From Mesorhizobium_K sp040049215 (GTDB taxonomy: Bacteria; Pseudomonadota; Alphaproteobacteria; Rhizobiales; Rhizobiaceae), in contig NZ_JBDZDN010000006.1 in NCBI RefSeq assembly GCF_040049215.1, forward strand, positions 62,001-126,000: 64,000 nt of DNA, given 5' to 3'. Both the position numbers and the translations under genes were made by a program. Under the pieces are notes generated by a model. That model ran no database searches and was not told where the DNA came from. It saw only the letters and a list, made by a program, of their open reading frames with translations. Below are positions 43,275 through 50,926 of the stretch, piece after piece. The stretch's first letter is position 1. Every line of letters starts with the position of its first letter.

Positions 43275-43451
43275 TAAGTCGGCAGTGACCAAAGCGACCC
43301 ATGCTGTTCCTCTGCTAGGGATGCCGTCAAGCGCCAGGCTGTGGTCACATTTGCGGCGGGGAGTGCGTTCAGAATGACTTCCACGTCGATGCTTTGCGAT
43401 TGGTCAGGATGATCACCGCGAACATCCTGCATGATTCATCAGCCTCATGAT

Positions 43452-43465
43452 TTGACCCAGCGCAA
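43452..43465 (+). promoter_or_regulatory. FixK-type box upstream of a universal stress protein gene
   Basis: TTGACCCAGCGCAA fits TTG(A/C)-N6-(T/G)CAA. The centre is about 82 bases before the Usp ATG at 43541 and 184 bases from trxC on the other side, so the Usp gene is the likely target. Confidence 0.65.
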
Positions 43466-43540
43466 GGATCGTGCCGGCAGCGGCGGATAGTGTAACCCGA
43501 GATGGATCGGATTATTCCTCTGCAAAACGGAGCAGCTATC

Positions 43541-44377
43541 ATGGCCTTCAAGACGATACTAACGGTGGTCGGCACCGAGACGGGCGATGCCGACCTAAAG
43601 CTCGCGGCCGATCTTTGCGAGGAGGTCAACGCGCATCTTTCCGTGCTGGTAATGGCGTTGGCAGCACCGCCGCCGATCGGCGAATACGCCGCGGTCGTCT
43701 CCGAAGCTTGGCTGGAAGAGCGGCAGGCCGACGAGGAAAAGCTGAAGGCCCGCACGGAAGCGGTCTCGGCGTCGATCGCCAGTCGCGCGATTTCGACCGA
43801 CATATCGAGCACATACGCGGAAATCGCTTCGGCCGATGAGGCCGTCGGACGGCGTGCGCACTACGCGGATCTCATCGTTGCCGGGCCCGATCTGCTGGCA
43901 GCCGGTACACTCAAGGAAAAGGTGATCGAAGGGGCGCTGTTTTCGTCCGGCAAGCCGCTGTTGCTCGTTCCGGCTGGGTCCACGGCTACATTGAACCCCA
44001 AGCGGATCATGGTCGCCTGGGATTCGCGGTTCGAAGCATCGCGGGCCGTCCACGAGGCCCGGCCGCTGCTGGCCGCCGCCCAGGAAGTGCGCCTGGTGCT
44101 GGTCGATCCGACAACCGGCGAGTTCCAGCAGGGAGGCGAGCCAGGCGCGGACGCCGCCGCCTATCTTGCGCGCCATGGGGCGAAGGTCACAGTGGACAGG
44201 CTGCCGCGCGAGGGAGGTTCGGTGGGCGACGTGCTGCGCCGCCACGCGGTCGACACGACGGCCGACATGCTTGTGATGGGCGCCTACGGACATTCGCGCC
44301 TGCGCGAACGCATCTTTGGCGGCGTGACGAGATCGATGCTGGAGGAACCGCCGCTGCCGATCCTGTTGGCGCGCTAG
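43541..44377 (+). CDS. tandem universal stress protein
   Basis: A 278-residue protein with two Usp domains. The second has the nucleotide-binding-type motif GAYGHSRLRERIFGGVTRSML. Usp genes under FixK/FNR-type control are common in low-oxygen regulons. ATG at 43541 (MAFKTILTVVG) is chosen over an earlier in-frame ATG at 43502, as it matches the family's start. A host-attachment protein follows after 98 bases. Confidence 0.9.
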   Translation: MAFKTILTVVGTETGDADLKLAADLCEEVNAHLSVLVMALAAPPPIGEYAAVVSEAWLEERQADEEKLKARTEAVSASIASRAISTDISSTYAEIASADEAVGRRAHYADLIVAGPDLLAAGTLKEKVIEGALFSSGKPLLLVPAGSTATLNPKRIMVAWDSRFEASRAVHEARPLLAAAQEVRLVLVDPTTGEFQQGGEPGADAAAYLARHGAKVTVDRLPREGGSVGDVLRRHAVDTTADMLVMGAYGHSRLRERIFGGVTRSMLEEPPLPILLAR

Positions 44378-44475
44378 CGGCCAGTTCAAAAAAGTTCGGC
44401 GACGGCGACGCTTGCCTGAGCCGCACGGGCCTGCGCCCGAAAGACTCACCGCAGTCAAAACCAATGGAGAATGAA

Positions 44476-44880
44476 ATGATCCTGCCAAATGGCGCTGTCG
44501 TCGCGGTCATCGACGGCGAAAGAATGCGGCTCTTCCGCAACAACGGTCACGAACCGCACATCGATCTTGCGCCTATGCCGGACCCTGATCTTGGCAGCGG
44601 CAACACTGGATCGGGCTCCCGTCATCGCAGCAGTACCGCCAATCCCGACAGGTCGCGCATCGAGGAGGACGATTTCGCCGCGGCCGCCGCCGGGCATCTG
44701 AACCGGGAGGCACTGGCGGGCAGGATCGACCATATACTGATCATCGCCGACCCGCGTACGCTCGGAGAACTGCGCAAGCATTTCCACGACGTGCTTGTGG
44801 CGAAGTTGATCGGTCAGCTTGCCAAGAATCTTGCCGGCGGCACCGCCGAGTCGATACGAACGGCGATCACTGCAGCCTAG
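44476..44880 (+). CDS. host-attachment family protein
   Basis: A 134-residue protein of the host-attachment (AtsA/AtaC-like) family: PNGAVVAVIDGERMRLFRN at the N terminus and IDHILIIADPRTLGELRKHFH...IGQLAKNLAG near the C terminus. Members resemble eRF1-type folds and often sit in low-oxygen or Usp loci; function here is unknown. ATG at 44476 has GGAGA 5 bases upstream; ATG at 44464 lacks one. Confidence 0.87.
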   Translation: MILPNGAVVAVIDGERMRLFRNNGHEPHIDLAPMPDPDLGSGNTGSGSRHRSSTANPDRSRIEEDDFAAAAAGHLNREALAGRIDHILIIADPRTLGELRKHFHDVLVAKLIGQLAKNLAGGTAESIRTAITAA

Positions 44881-44911
44881 GCTGACCGGAGCCCTCTTGG
44901 GTTAGCGACGG

Positions 44912-44945
44912 AAAAGGGGCCGGAGCGTAGCGCTCGGCCCCTTTT
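44912..44945. terminator. intrinsic terminator between convergent genes
   Basis: AAAAGGGGCCGGAGCG pairs with CGCTCGGCCCCTTTT (one bulge), with A and T tracts on the flanks, so it works in either direction. It lies 31 bases after the host-attachment gene and 48 bases from the end of fixK. Confidence 0.88.
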
Positions 44946-44993
44946 CGCTGGCACGCCGTCCTGAAGATCGACGGGACAAGTTGCCGAAGGCTG

Positions 44994-45650
44994 TCAGGCT
45001 GCCATGTCGTGGAGCGTTTGCCACCTGACGACCTCGACGCTGCGCAGGTTTGGCAATCTGATAATGCCCTTTTGCTTCAGCTTGGTGAACCCGCGTGACA
45101 CGGTCTCGATGGTCAAGCCCAGATAGTCGCCAATGTCGGTGCGCGACATCGGCAGTTCGATCTTCCTCAATCCGCCCTGGCGCTCGGCCAAGTCGGTCAG
45201 AAAGGCGGCAATGCGTTCGATGGCATTCTGCCGGCCGAGCACGAGCAGATGTTCCTGGGCTCTCACAAGGCCTTTCAGGGCGATCGGCAGCAGTTCCGTC
45301 GAAAGATCCTTGTCACGGGCCGCGCGCAGGATCCGGATGCCGGTCGCGCTGATGGCCTCGGCGAAGAAGTGATGGGTGTCGTCGGCTTCGAACCCGAACG
45401 TTTCTCCGGTGAGATGGAAAGCCGAAATCTGGCGCCGGCCATCGGCGAGCAACCGATAAATCCGCACGGCGCCGAATTCGACCCGGTAGAGGTTGCCGCA
45501 CTTTTCGCCCTGGGCATAAATCTCGGCGCCTGCGGGATAGAAGGAGGGCGGCTGCGGGGCCAACGCTGGGGCCGGCTGCACTCGCTCATCGCGAGAGAAC
45601 CAGGCATCTTGCTGATGGAAAGAAATCCGGGGCGTTTCCAGGATAGCCAT
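44994..45650 (-). CDS. fixK: Crp/Fnr-family regulator FixK
   Basis: A 218-residue FixK-type activator: sensor-like beta-roll (about 35-130), dimer helix and HTH with MSRTDIGDYLGLTIETVSRGFTKLKQKG (168-195). ETVSR at 182-186 is the FNR-like recognition core for TTGA half sites. The N-terminal cysteine cluster of FNR is missing; only one cysteine (C51) exists, so oxygen is sensed through FixL-FixJ. Seven FixK-type boxes occur in this window. Confidence 0.92.
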   Translation of the reverse strand: MAILETPRISFHQQDAWFSRDERVQPAPALAPQPPSFYPAGAEIYAQGEKCGNLYRVEFGAVRIYRLLADGRRQISAFHLTGETFGFEADDTHHFFAEAISATGIRILRAARDKDLSTELLPIALKGLVRAQEHLLVLGRQNAIERIAAFLTDLAERQGGLRKIELPMSRTDIGDYLGLTIETVSRGFTKLKQKGIIRLPNLRSVEVVRWQTLHDMAA

Positions 45651-45720
45651 GACCGTCTCCCAATTCGTTGTTGCGAGACAGCAATCGCGTATATTCCGGC
45701 AGTCCGAAATTCGGTCATGT

Positions 45721-45740
45721 CCTTAAGGGAAACTACCTAG
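45721..45740 (-). promoter_or_regulatory. possible FixJ binding site upstream of fixK
   Basis: The minus strand reads CTAGGTAGTTTCCCTTAAGG about 70-90 bases before the fixK start. GTAGTTTCCCTTA resembles FixJ sites recalled from rhizobial fixK promoters. It overlaps the stop of the receiver gene. The match is from memory and needs comparison. Confidence 0.5.
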
Positions 45741-46084
45741 TTGCCCGCCACCGCGCGGCGGACAGCATCGATAAGCGGCGCCCCAAGAAAAGGTTTCGTC
45801 ACGAACGTGACCTGGGATAACTCGGGAATCGGCCGTAGAAAACTGATGAGGAGGACAACGGGTTTTGCGAAACGACTGAACTGATCGGCCGCAAGGCGCC
45901 AGTCGTCGACCGCCTTGTCGTCCACGATGATACAGGCGGCCTCGTCCACTTGCAGCGAGGCCAAGGCCTCCGACAGGTCGGCGCAGCTGTCGACCGCGAA
46001 CCCCTCGGTTCCCAGCGCGAACACGACCGAATGCCGAAAATCCCGGTCCGGAATAACGGCAAGCACGTGATCAGTTCTGGTCAA
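45737..46084 (-). CDS. stand-alone receiver-like protein between fixJ and fixK
   Basis: A 115-residue single receiver-fold protein without an output domain. A candidate phospho-acceptor aspartate lies in IIVDDKAVDDW and the conserved lysine in FVTKPFLG is present. The usual acidic pair at the end of beta 1 is changed (VIPDRDFR), so phosphorylation is uncertain. TTG at 46084 has GGAG 9 bases upstream. ATG at 46132 has no ribosome-binding site and lies too close to the FixK-type box at 46159. Confidence 0.72.
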   Translation of the reverse strand: MTRTDHVLAVIPDRDFRHSVVFALGTEGFAVDSCADLSEALASLQVDEAACIIVDDKAVDDWRLAADQFSRFAKPVVLLISFLRPIPELSQVTFVTKPFLGAPLIDAVRRAVAGN

Positions 46085-46158
46085 TCGCGAAATCTCCGTC
46101 AGACGCGTTCCATTCGAACGGTTAGCCGGCATTTTTCGCGGGTTCGACCAAGCACGCC

Positions 46159-46172
46159 TTGCGGCAGATCAA
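46159..46172 (-). promoter_or_regulatory. FixK-type box upstream of the receiver gene
   Basis: TTGCGGCAGATCAA fits TTG(A/C)-N6-(T/G)CAA. If activation occurs at -41.5, the transcript starts near 46124, downstream of the ATG at 46132 but upstream of the TTG start at 46084. Suggests FixK feedback onto a gene inside the fix cluster. Confidence 0.6.
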
Positions 46173-46260
46173 AACAGGGCAGAAATCCCAGAGTACGGAA
46201 TTGCCGCACCGCGCTCATGGGTTTTAGCGTCCACAGGTCCCGCGGACCGTGCGCGACGGC

Positions 46261-46881
46261 CTACGATCTGCCGTGGTCGATCGCAATCGTCATCCGGACC
46301 AGCTCCGGCAGGCTTCTGGCCTGCATTTTGGTCATGACATTCGCGCGATGGATCTCAACGGTCCGAGGACTGATATTGAGATCATAGGCGATGGACTTGT
46401 TTGGCAGCCCCGCGACGACCGCTGACAGCACCTGTGTTTCACGGTCGCTGAGCTGGTCAAACCGTTCCCGGATGGCCGCGACATCCTCGATATTGTCCGG
46501 CTTTCCAGTGATGCGCTCCGCCGCCCGCCTGATCGCGTCAATCAGAACCTCGTCCTCGAACGGCTTTTCGATGAAGTCGAGCGCGCCTGACTTCATCGCT
46601 GCAACCGCCATCGGCACGTCGCCATGTCCGGTTATGACGATGGCAGGCAGCATGGCGTTCATTTCTTTCAATTGTGCCAGCAGATCCACTCCGCTCATGT
46701 CCGGCATCCTGAGATCCGTCACCAGGCAGGCATTGCCGATATCGGCCGCAACGGACAGGAAGCTCGTCGCGGAGTCGTGCAGCCGGACGGTGAAGCCCGA
46801 CGTTGCCAGGAGGAAGGCGAGCGATTTCCGCACCGGCTCCTCATCGTCGACAATGTGCACGACGTAATCATCGGTTCGCAT
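46261..46881 (-). CDS. fixJ: response regulator FixJ
   Basis: A 206-residue NarL/LuxR-type regulator. Receiver domain with acidic pair VDDEE, phospho-acceptor D56 (TDLRMPDMSG) and K106. C-terminal LuxR-type HTH (LSDRETQVLSAVVAGLPNKSIAYDLNISPRTVEIHRANVMTK compressed in about 142-183). Partner of FixL, with which it overlaps by 14 bases. Expected to activate fixK. Confidence 0.94.
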   Translation of the reverse strand: MRTDDYVVHIVDDEEPVRKSLAFLLATSGFTVRLHDSATSFLSVAADIGNACLVTDLRMPDMSGVDLLAQLKEMNAMLPAIVITGHGDVPMAVAAMKSGALDFIEKPFEDEVLIDAIRRAAERITGKPDNIEDVAAIRERFDQLSDRETQVLSAVVAGLPNKSIAYDLNISPRTVEIHRANVMTKMQARSLPELVRMTIAIDHGRS

Positions 46882-48463
46882 TCGCACTGTCTTCCTTGTC
46901 TGCCGAACTCGCCGCTTCAACCGTGGGCAGCGAGAATCGAAATGTTGCACCGCCCTCGGCATTGCGGCTGGCCGACAGTCTGCCGCCATGGGCCTCCACG
47001 ATACGCCTGGAGATGGAAAGCCCGATACCCATGCCGCCCGGCTTGCTGGTGACGAAAGGCTGAAACAGCCGTGCCGCGATCTCGTCCGAAATGCCAGGCC
47101 CGGTGTCGGCGACCTCGACGACCACGGTTCCGTCGCCATTGGAAGCCGTACTCACCGACAGTTGCCGCCTCTCGCTTTCGCGCATCGCTTCCATCGCGTT
47201 GCGCATGAGATTGATCAGGACCTGCTGGATCTGCACGCGATCCACCATGACCGTTTCGCCATCCGAGGAAAAGTCGAAAACCGAGCGTACTCCGCGCTCC
47301 AGCGACCCTACCAGCGCAAGCGCTCCAGCTTCCTCGATCAGCTTGCGGATGTCTTCAGGAGTCTTCTCGGTTTCACCCCGGGTCACGAATTCGCGCAAGT
47401 GCCGGATGATGCCGCCGGCGCGCAACGACTGCTTCGCCGTTTCTTCCAGCGCCTCCCTCATACGACCGGCGATCTCGTCGCCCATGCCATTGAGAAGCCG
47501 TACGCAACCTTGCGTATAGTTCGCGATTGCCGCAAGCGGCTGATTGAGTTCATGCGCAAGGGTCGAGGCCATCTCTCCCAGTTCATTGAGGCGCGCCAGC
47601 CGTGCAAGTTCCCCCTGGATTTCCTGCAGACGGGTCTCGGATTGCTGGCGTTCCGTCAGGTCTCGGATGAAGCCGGTGAAGAAGGTCTTGCCGCCCGCCT
47701 TCGTTTCGCCGACGGCGAGTTTCATCGGAAAGGTGGAGCCGTCCTTCCGTCGACCCACCACAACGCGGTCGACGCCGATGATGCGCTTCTCTCCAGTCTT
47801 GAGATAGCGCTGAATATAGCCGTCATGCTCGCGGTGATATGGCTCGGGCATCAGGATGTGAACGTTTCGTCCGATGACTTCCGATTCGCTGTAGCCGAAT
47901 TGACGGATTGCCGCGGCATTGAAGGACACGATCGTTCCGTCGTGTTCGATCACTATTGTCGCGTCGAGCACGGTGTCGAGGATGGACCGCAAATGGGCTT
48001 CGCGCGACTTCAGGGCCGCTTTTGTGCCGTCAATGGCGCGGCGCGCGTCATGCAGCATCTTGCCTATCCAGGCGATTGCCAATCCGACAACTGCAAAGAT
48101 CGCCAGTTGCAACCATAGATTCTCCGTGGGCGCGGCGAGGTGGAAAGCGCCAAGCAGTGCAAGCGCTGAGGCAAACAGGCCGGGTCCCATTCCGCCTGCG
48201 ATCGACACCACCAGGATCGCCGGAACGAAGAGAACGAACGCGGCGTCGCTCTGCAGAAAACCTTGCAAGGCAAGGCGAATGGCAAACACGACTGCAATTG
48301 CCGCAAAAGCGAGGGCATATCCGGACCAACCCTCGAAACGGCGAGAGAAAACCGTCTGCAGGAACCCGCTCTGAATGCCCAAATTGTCTCGCGCCGGCAT
48401 CGCACCACCAAGTCTGGAAATCATATCAGCGCATCGCGGCGACAGCTCCCGTTGCGTCTTCAT
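46868..48463 (-). CDS. fixL: oxygen-sensing histidine kinase FixL
   Basis: A 531-residue sensor kinase. The N-terminal part has about four membrane helices (DUF4118-like). A haem-binding PAS domain contains MPEPYHREHDGYIQRY; the proximal histidine corresponds to H213. FTGFIRDLTERQQ closes the PAS domain. The kinase core has phospho-acceptor H304 (AHELNQP) and ATP-binding motifs. Start unclear: ATG 48463 (AGG upstream) or 48400 (510 residues, nearer to known FixL lengths). Haem residue intact, so oxygen sensing is expected. Confidence 0.93.
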   Translation of the reverse strand: MKTQRELSPRCADMISRLGGAMPARDNLGIQSGFLQTVFSRRFEGWSGYALAFAAIAVVFAIRLALQGFLQSDAAFVLFVPAILVVSIAGGMGPGLFASALALLGAFHLAAPTENLWLQLAIFAVVGLAIAWIGKMLHDARRAIDGTKAALKSREAHLRSILDTVLDATIVIEHDGTIVSFNAAAIRQFGYSESEVIGRNVHILMPEPYHREHDGYIQRYLKTGEKRIIGVDRVVVGRRKDGSTFPMKLAVGETKAGGKTFFTGFIRDLTERQQSETRLQEIQGELARLARLNELGEMASTLAHELNQPLAAIANYTQGCVRLLNGMGDEIAGRMREALEETAKQSLRAGGIIRHLREFVTRGETEKTPEDIRKLIEEAGALALVGSLERGVRSVFDFSSDGETVMVDRVQIQQVLINLMRNAMEAMRESERRQLSVSTASNGDGTVVVEVADTGPGISDEIAARLFQPFVTSKPGGMGIGLSISRRIVEAHGGRLSASRNAEGGATFRFSLPTVEAASSADKEDSANANR

Positions 48464-48702
48464 TGTCAGCCTGACTGGAAAGGGCGAACGGCTGATCTTG
48501 GGGACGACACCGGGAATGAACGCGACCAAGCCGACGATATATCGGCGGTTATCCTAAATAAAGCTCGGTGTGAGCTGCCGAGCACGATGACGCCCGTGCC
48601 GGCGATGCCGCGTGGCCGCCAGCCATAAGCTTGACCGGAGAGTTTTTGCGTCGGCCTCGATCAGTACGTGAGCGCCTCTGTCGAAACTATGTGAGCCGGT
48701 CG

Positions 48703-49524
48703 TCAGCTCGACATGAAACGGTTGAGCCCAACCTGATCGAGCAGGGACCGGGTGACGCCGCCGAATACCCATTCCCGCAATCGGCTGTGGCCATAGGCGC
48801 CGGACACTACGAGATCGGCATGGCAGGAAGCTACGAACTCGCTCAATTTTTCGCCTTCATTCGTCGCCTCCACCATTTCGGTTCGCGGTTTGATTCCGTG
48901 ACGCGTGAGAAATTCAGCAACGTCCGCGATACCGGCGCCGATCCACCTGTCCGGCGCCGGATCGACCGTTACGACGATCACCTCTTTGGCCGACAAAAGC
49001 AGCGGCACGGCGTCGGCCACCGCGCGGCGCGCCTCGCGCGTGTCCTTCCAGGCGATGACCACGGTCTTCGTCGGCACTTGCTCGGTATTCTCGGCGGCGA
49101 CCAGCAGGGGCCGGCCAGCCTGGAGGACCACGCTTCCGGGATCCGCAACCCGGTATGCATTGCCGGTGGAAGCGTTTCGCGATGCGCTCATGATGACGAG
49201 ATCGGCGAGCCTCGATGCGGTGGTCAGGGCACGGGTCGGACTATCGAGCGACTCACGCCACTCCGCCTCGACGGAGCCCGCGACAATTCGGTCGAATTCC
49301 GCATGCAGTTCCTTCTGCCGGCGCTCGATGTCTTCCCTGAGTTGCTGCCACACTTCCGCCGCAAGCCCGGCGCCGTCGGGGCTGGCCATGGGCAAGGGCG
49401 CATCGGCGGCACAGAATCCAACAAGCTTCGCGTCAAAGCGGGCGGCCAAACCGGCCGCAAGCCTGACGACAGGGGCAACTGGTCCGTCGATGTCGAGATT
49501 CACTAGGATGGTTTTGTAGCTCAT
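48703..49524 (-). CDS. universal stress protein (tandem domains)
   Basis: A 273-residue Usp with MSYKTILVNLDIDGPVAP at the N terminus and a second domain ending GAYGHSRLREWVFGGVTRSLL. It is similar in plan to the Usp at 43541-44377 and probably paralogous. It is divergent from the GNAT gene. A FixK-type box is centred about 70 bases upstream. Confidence 0.91.
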   Translation of the reverse strand: MSYKTILVNLDIDGPVAPVVRLAAGLAARFDAKLVGFCAADAPLPMASPDGAGLAAEVWQQLREDIERRQKELHAEFDRIVAGSVEAEWRESLDSPTRALTTASRLADLVIMSASRNASTGNAYRVADPGSVVLQAGRPLLVAAENTEQVPTKTVVIAWKDTREARRAVADAVPLLLSAKEVIVVTVDPAPDRWIGAGIADVAEFLTRHGIKPRTEMVEATNEGEKLSEFVASCHADLVVSGAYGHSRLREWVFGGVTRSLLDQVGLNRFMSS

Positions 49525-49587
49525 CGGGGCGTTCCTTCATCTGACTTTCCGTCGAGCCGGACAGTACTTGCCGCACGGAGCGACGCC

Positions 49588-49601
49588 TTGACTCCGATCA
49601 A
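49588..49601 (-). promoter_or_regulatory. FixK-type box for the Usp gene at 48703-49524
   Basis: TTGACTCCGATCAA has complete TTGA and TCAA half sites, about 70 bases upstream of the Usp ATG on the minus strand. It is 77 bases away from a second, separate box that faces the GNAT gene. Confidence 0.75.
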
Positions 49602-49664
49602 CAATCGCCCCGCCGCCAGCCCGTGACACGCACCAACGCCTCGTTCGCGGAGCGACCCCACCGT

Positions 49665-49678
49665 TTGACCGGTGTCAA
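49665..49678 (+). promoter_or_regulatory. FixK-type box for the GNAT gene
   Basis: TTGACCGGTGTCAA is a perfect palindrome (TTGAC/GTCAA), centred about 77 bases before the GNAT ATG. Together with the box at 49588 it gives each divergent gene its own FixK site. Confidence 0.8.
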
Positions 49679-49748
49679 TGCGGTCGCGTGCGATTGGTCT
49701 CAGAAGTGATGAATACCTACCAGCAGCGCCGATCGAAGGAGACTACCG

Positions 49749-50297
49749 ATGAAAGCTAGCGTCCATCAGGCACCGGGAAAGAAGGTCGATGACGGAGGCC
49801 GCGACCTCACCACGCGCACCGGACTTACATTCCATGTACGCCCGGCGCGCCCCGACGACGAGGCGGCGCTTGCCGATTTCTTCAGGCATGTTACGCCGGA
49901 AGACCTGCGCTTCCGGTTTCTTGGCGGGTTGCGGGAGGTAAGCCATGAGCGCCTGGTGGCAATGACGAATGTCGACCACCGGCGGACCGAGAACCTGCTC
50001 GCCTTCGCGCAGGATGGCAAGACCATCATCGCCACGGCCATGCTGGCCTGCGATGCCAGCCTCGACAAGGGCGAGGTGGCGATCTCCATCCGTGCCGAAT
50101 ACAAGCACAGAGGGGTCGGCTGGGAAATGCTGCGCCATGTCGCACGATATGCCCAGGCCAAGGGTGTTCAGACGCTCGAGTCTATAGAGAGCCGCCAGAA
50201 TCACGACGCCATCGAACTCGAGCTGGAACAGGGTTTTGTCGCGGAAAGCTACCCGGACGATGCAACCCTGGTGCTTATCCGGAAGCATCTGTCCTAG
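49749..50297 (+). CDS. GNAT-family N-acetyltransferase
   Basis: A 182-residue acetyltransferase: FHVRPARPDDEAALADFFRHVTPEDLRFRFLG at the N terminus and the acetyl-CoA motif EYKHRGVGWEMLRHVARYAQ (Q/R-x-x-G-x-G/A form). The N-terminal region resembles the acetyltransferase domain of Pat-type protein-lysine acetyltransferases. Substrate cannot be told; a role in protein acetylation at low oxygen is only inference. Start supported by AAGGAG. Confidence 0.87.
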   Translation: MKASVHQAPGKKVDDGGRDLTTRTGLTFHVRPARPDDEAALADFFRHVTPEDLRFRFLGGLREVSHERLVAMTNVDHRRTENLLAFAQDGKTIIATAMLACDASLDKGEVAISIRAEYKHRGVGWEMLRHVARYAQAKGVQTLESIESRQNHDAIELELEQGFVAESYPDDATLVLIRKHLS

Positions 50298-50358
50298 TGA
50301 ACGTTTCACCCGAGGTTCAAGACGCTCTGCCCTTCGGCATGAGTTTTCAGCCTGTCGC

Positions 50359-50372
50359 TTGATGCAGGTCAA
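50359..50372 (+). promoter_or_regulatory. FixK-type box upstream of the phasin gene
   Basis: TTGATGCAGGTCAA has complete half sites and differs from the ccoG box (2126-2139) at only one or two centre positions. The centre is 78 bases before the phasin ATG, the same distance as in the ccoG case. Confidence 0.8.
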
Positions 50373-50443
50373 AGTGGCGCACTCTCCCGGCAGGTAACGT
50401 TTGCCTTCGCGGCCCATCGGTCGCGTGAACCGGGGAGCGTGTC

Positions 50444-50827
50444 ATGACAGCGAAGATCGAACAGTCGCCTTTTGCGGTTCCATCCGTGCCCGTGGTCGCC
50501 GGCGGGCAGCAGATGCTTCACGCGAGTCTGCGTCTCCAGGCTCATGCCTTCAGTGCCGCGATGCGCTACCAGATCGAGACGCTCGCCTTCCTGAAGCACC
50601 GCTACGAACAGGATATGAAGCTGATGGACGATCTTGCGGAGAGCGTGGAATTCAACGATGCGCTCGACGTGGTCGGCACTTTTGTTCAGAACGCCACCGC
50701 GCAATACGCAACCGAAGCGGGCAAGATCGCCTCGATAGGCTCCAGGCTCGCCTCCGAAACGGCGAAGCGTCTGCGCAACCAAGCCGAGGCCACGATCGGG
50801 GACATGGCGGCGCAGACAGTCGCATGA
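50444..50827 (+). CDS. phasin-family protein
   Basis: A 127-residue amphipathic helical protein (QAHAFSAAMRYQIETLAFLKHRYEQDMKLMDDLAESVEFNDALDVVGTFVQ...) of the phasin family, which coats polyhydroxyalkanoate granules. No PHA synthase gene is in the window. The FixK-type box suggests induction at low oxygen, when PHA would serve as an electron sink. Confidence 0.85.
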   Translation: MTAKIEQSPFAVPSVPVVAGGQQMLHASLRLQAHAFSAAMRYQIETLAFLKHRYEQDMKLMDDLAESVEFNDALDVVGTFVQNATAQYATEAGKIASIGSRLASETAKRLRNQAEATIGDMAAQTVA

Positions 50828-50926
50828 GGCGAACGCGGGCGGTCGCGCGTCCGGAATGCGGAAACTGTCATTGAACTAGCCGCAGTGGTATGTCCCGCTC
50901 GCGGCGCTGCATGCTCGAATGCACTG

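Noticed and set aside
43394..43407. TTG-N8-CAG sequence upstream of trxC
   Set aside because: One half site is wrong, and the distance to trxC (about 125 bases) is not typical.
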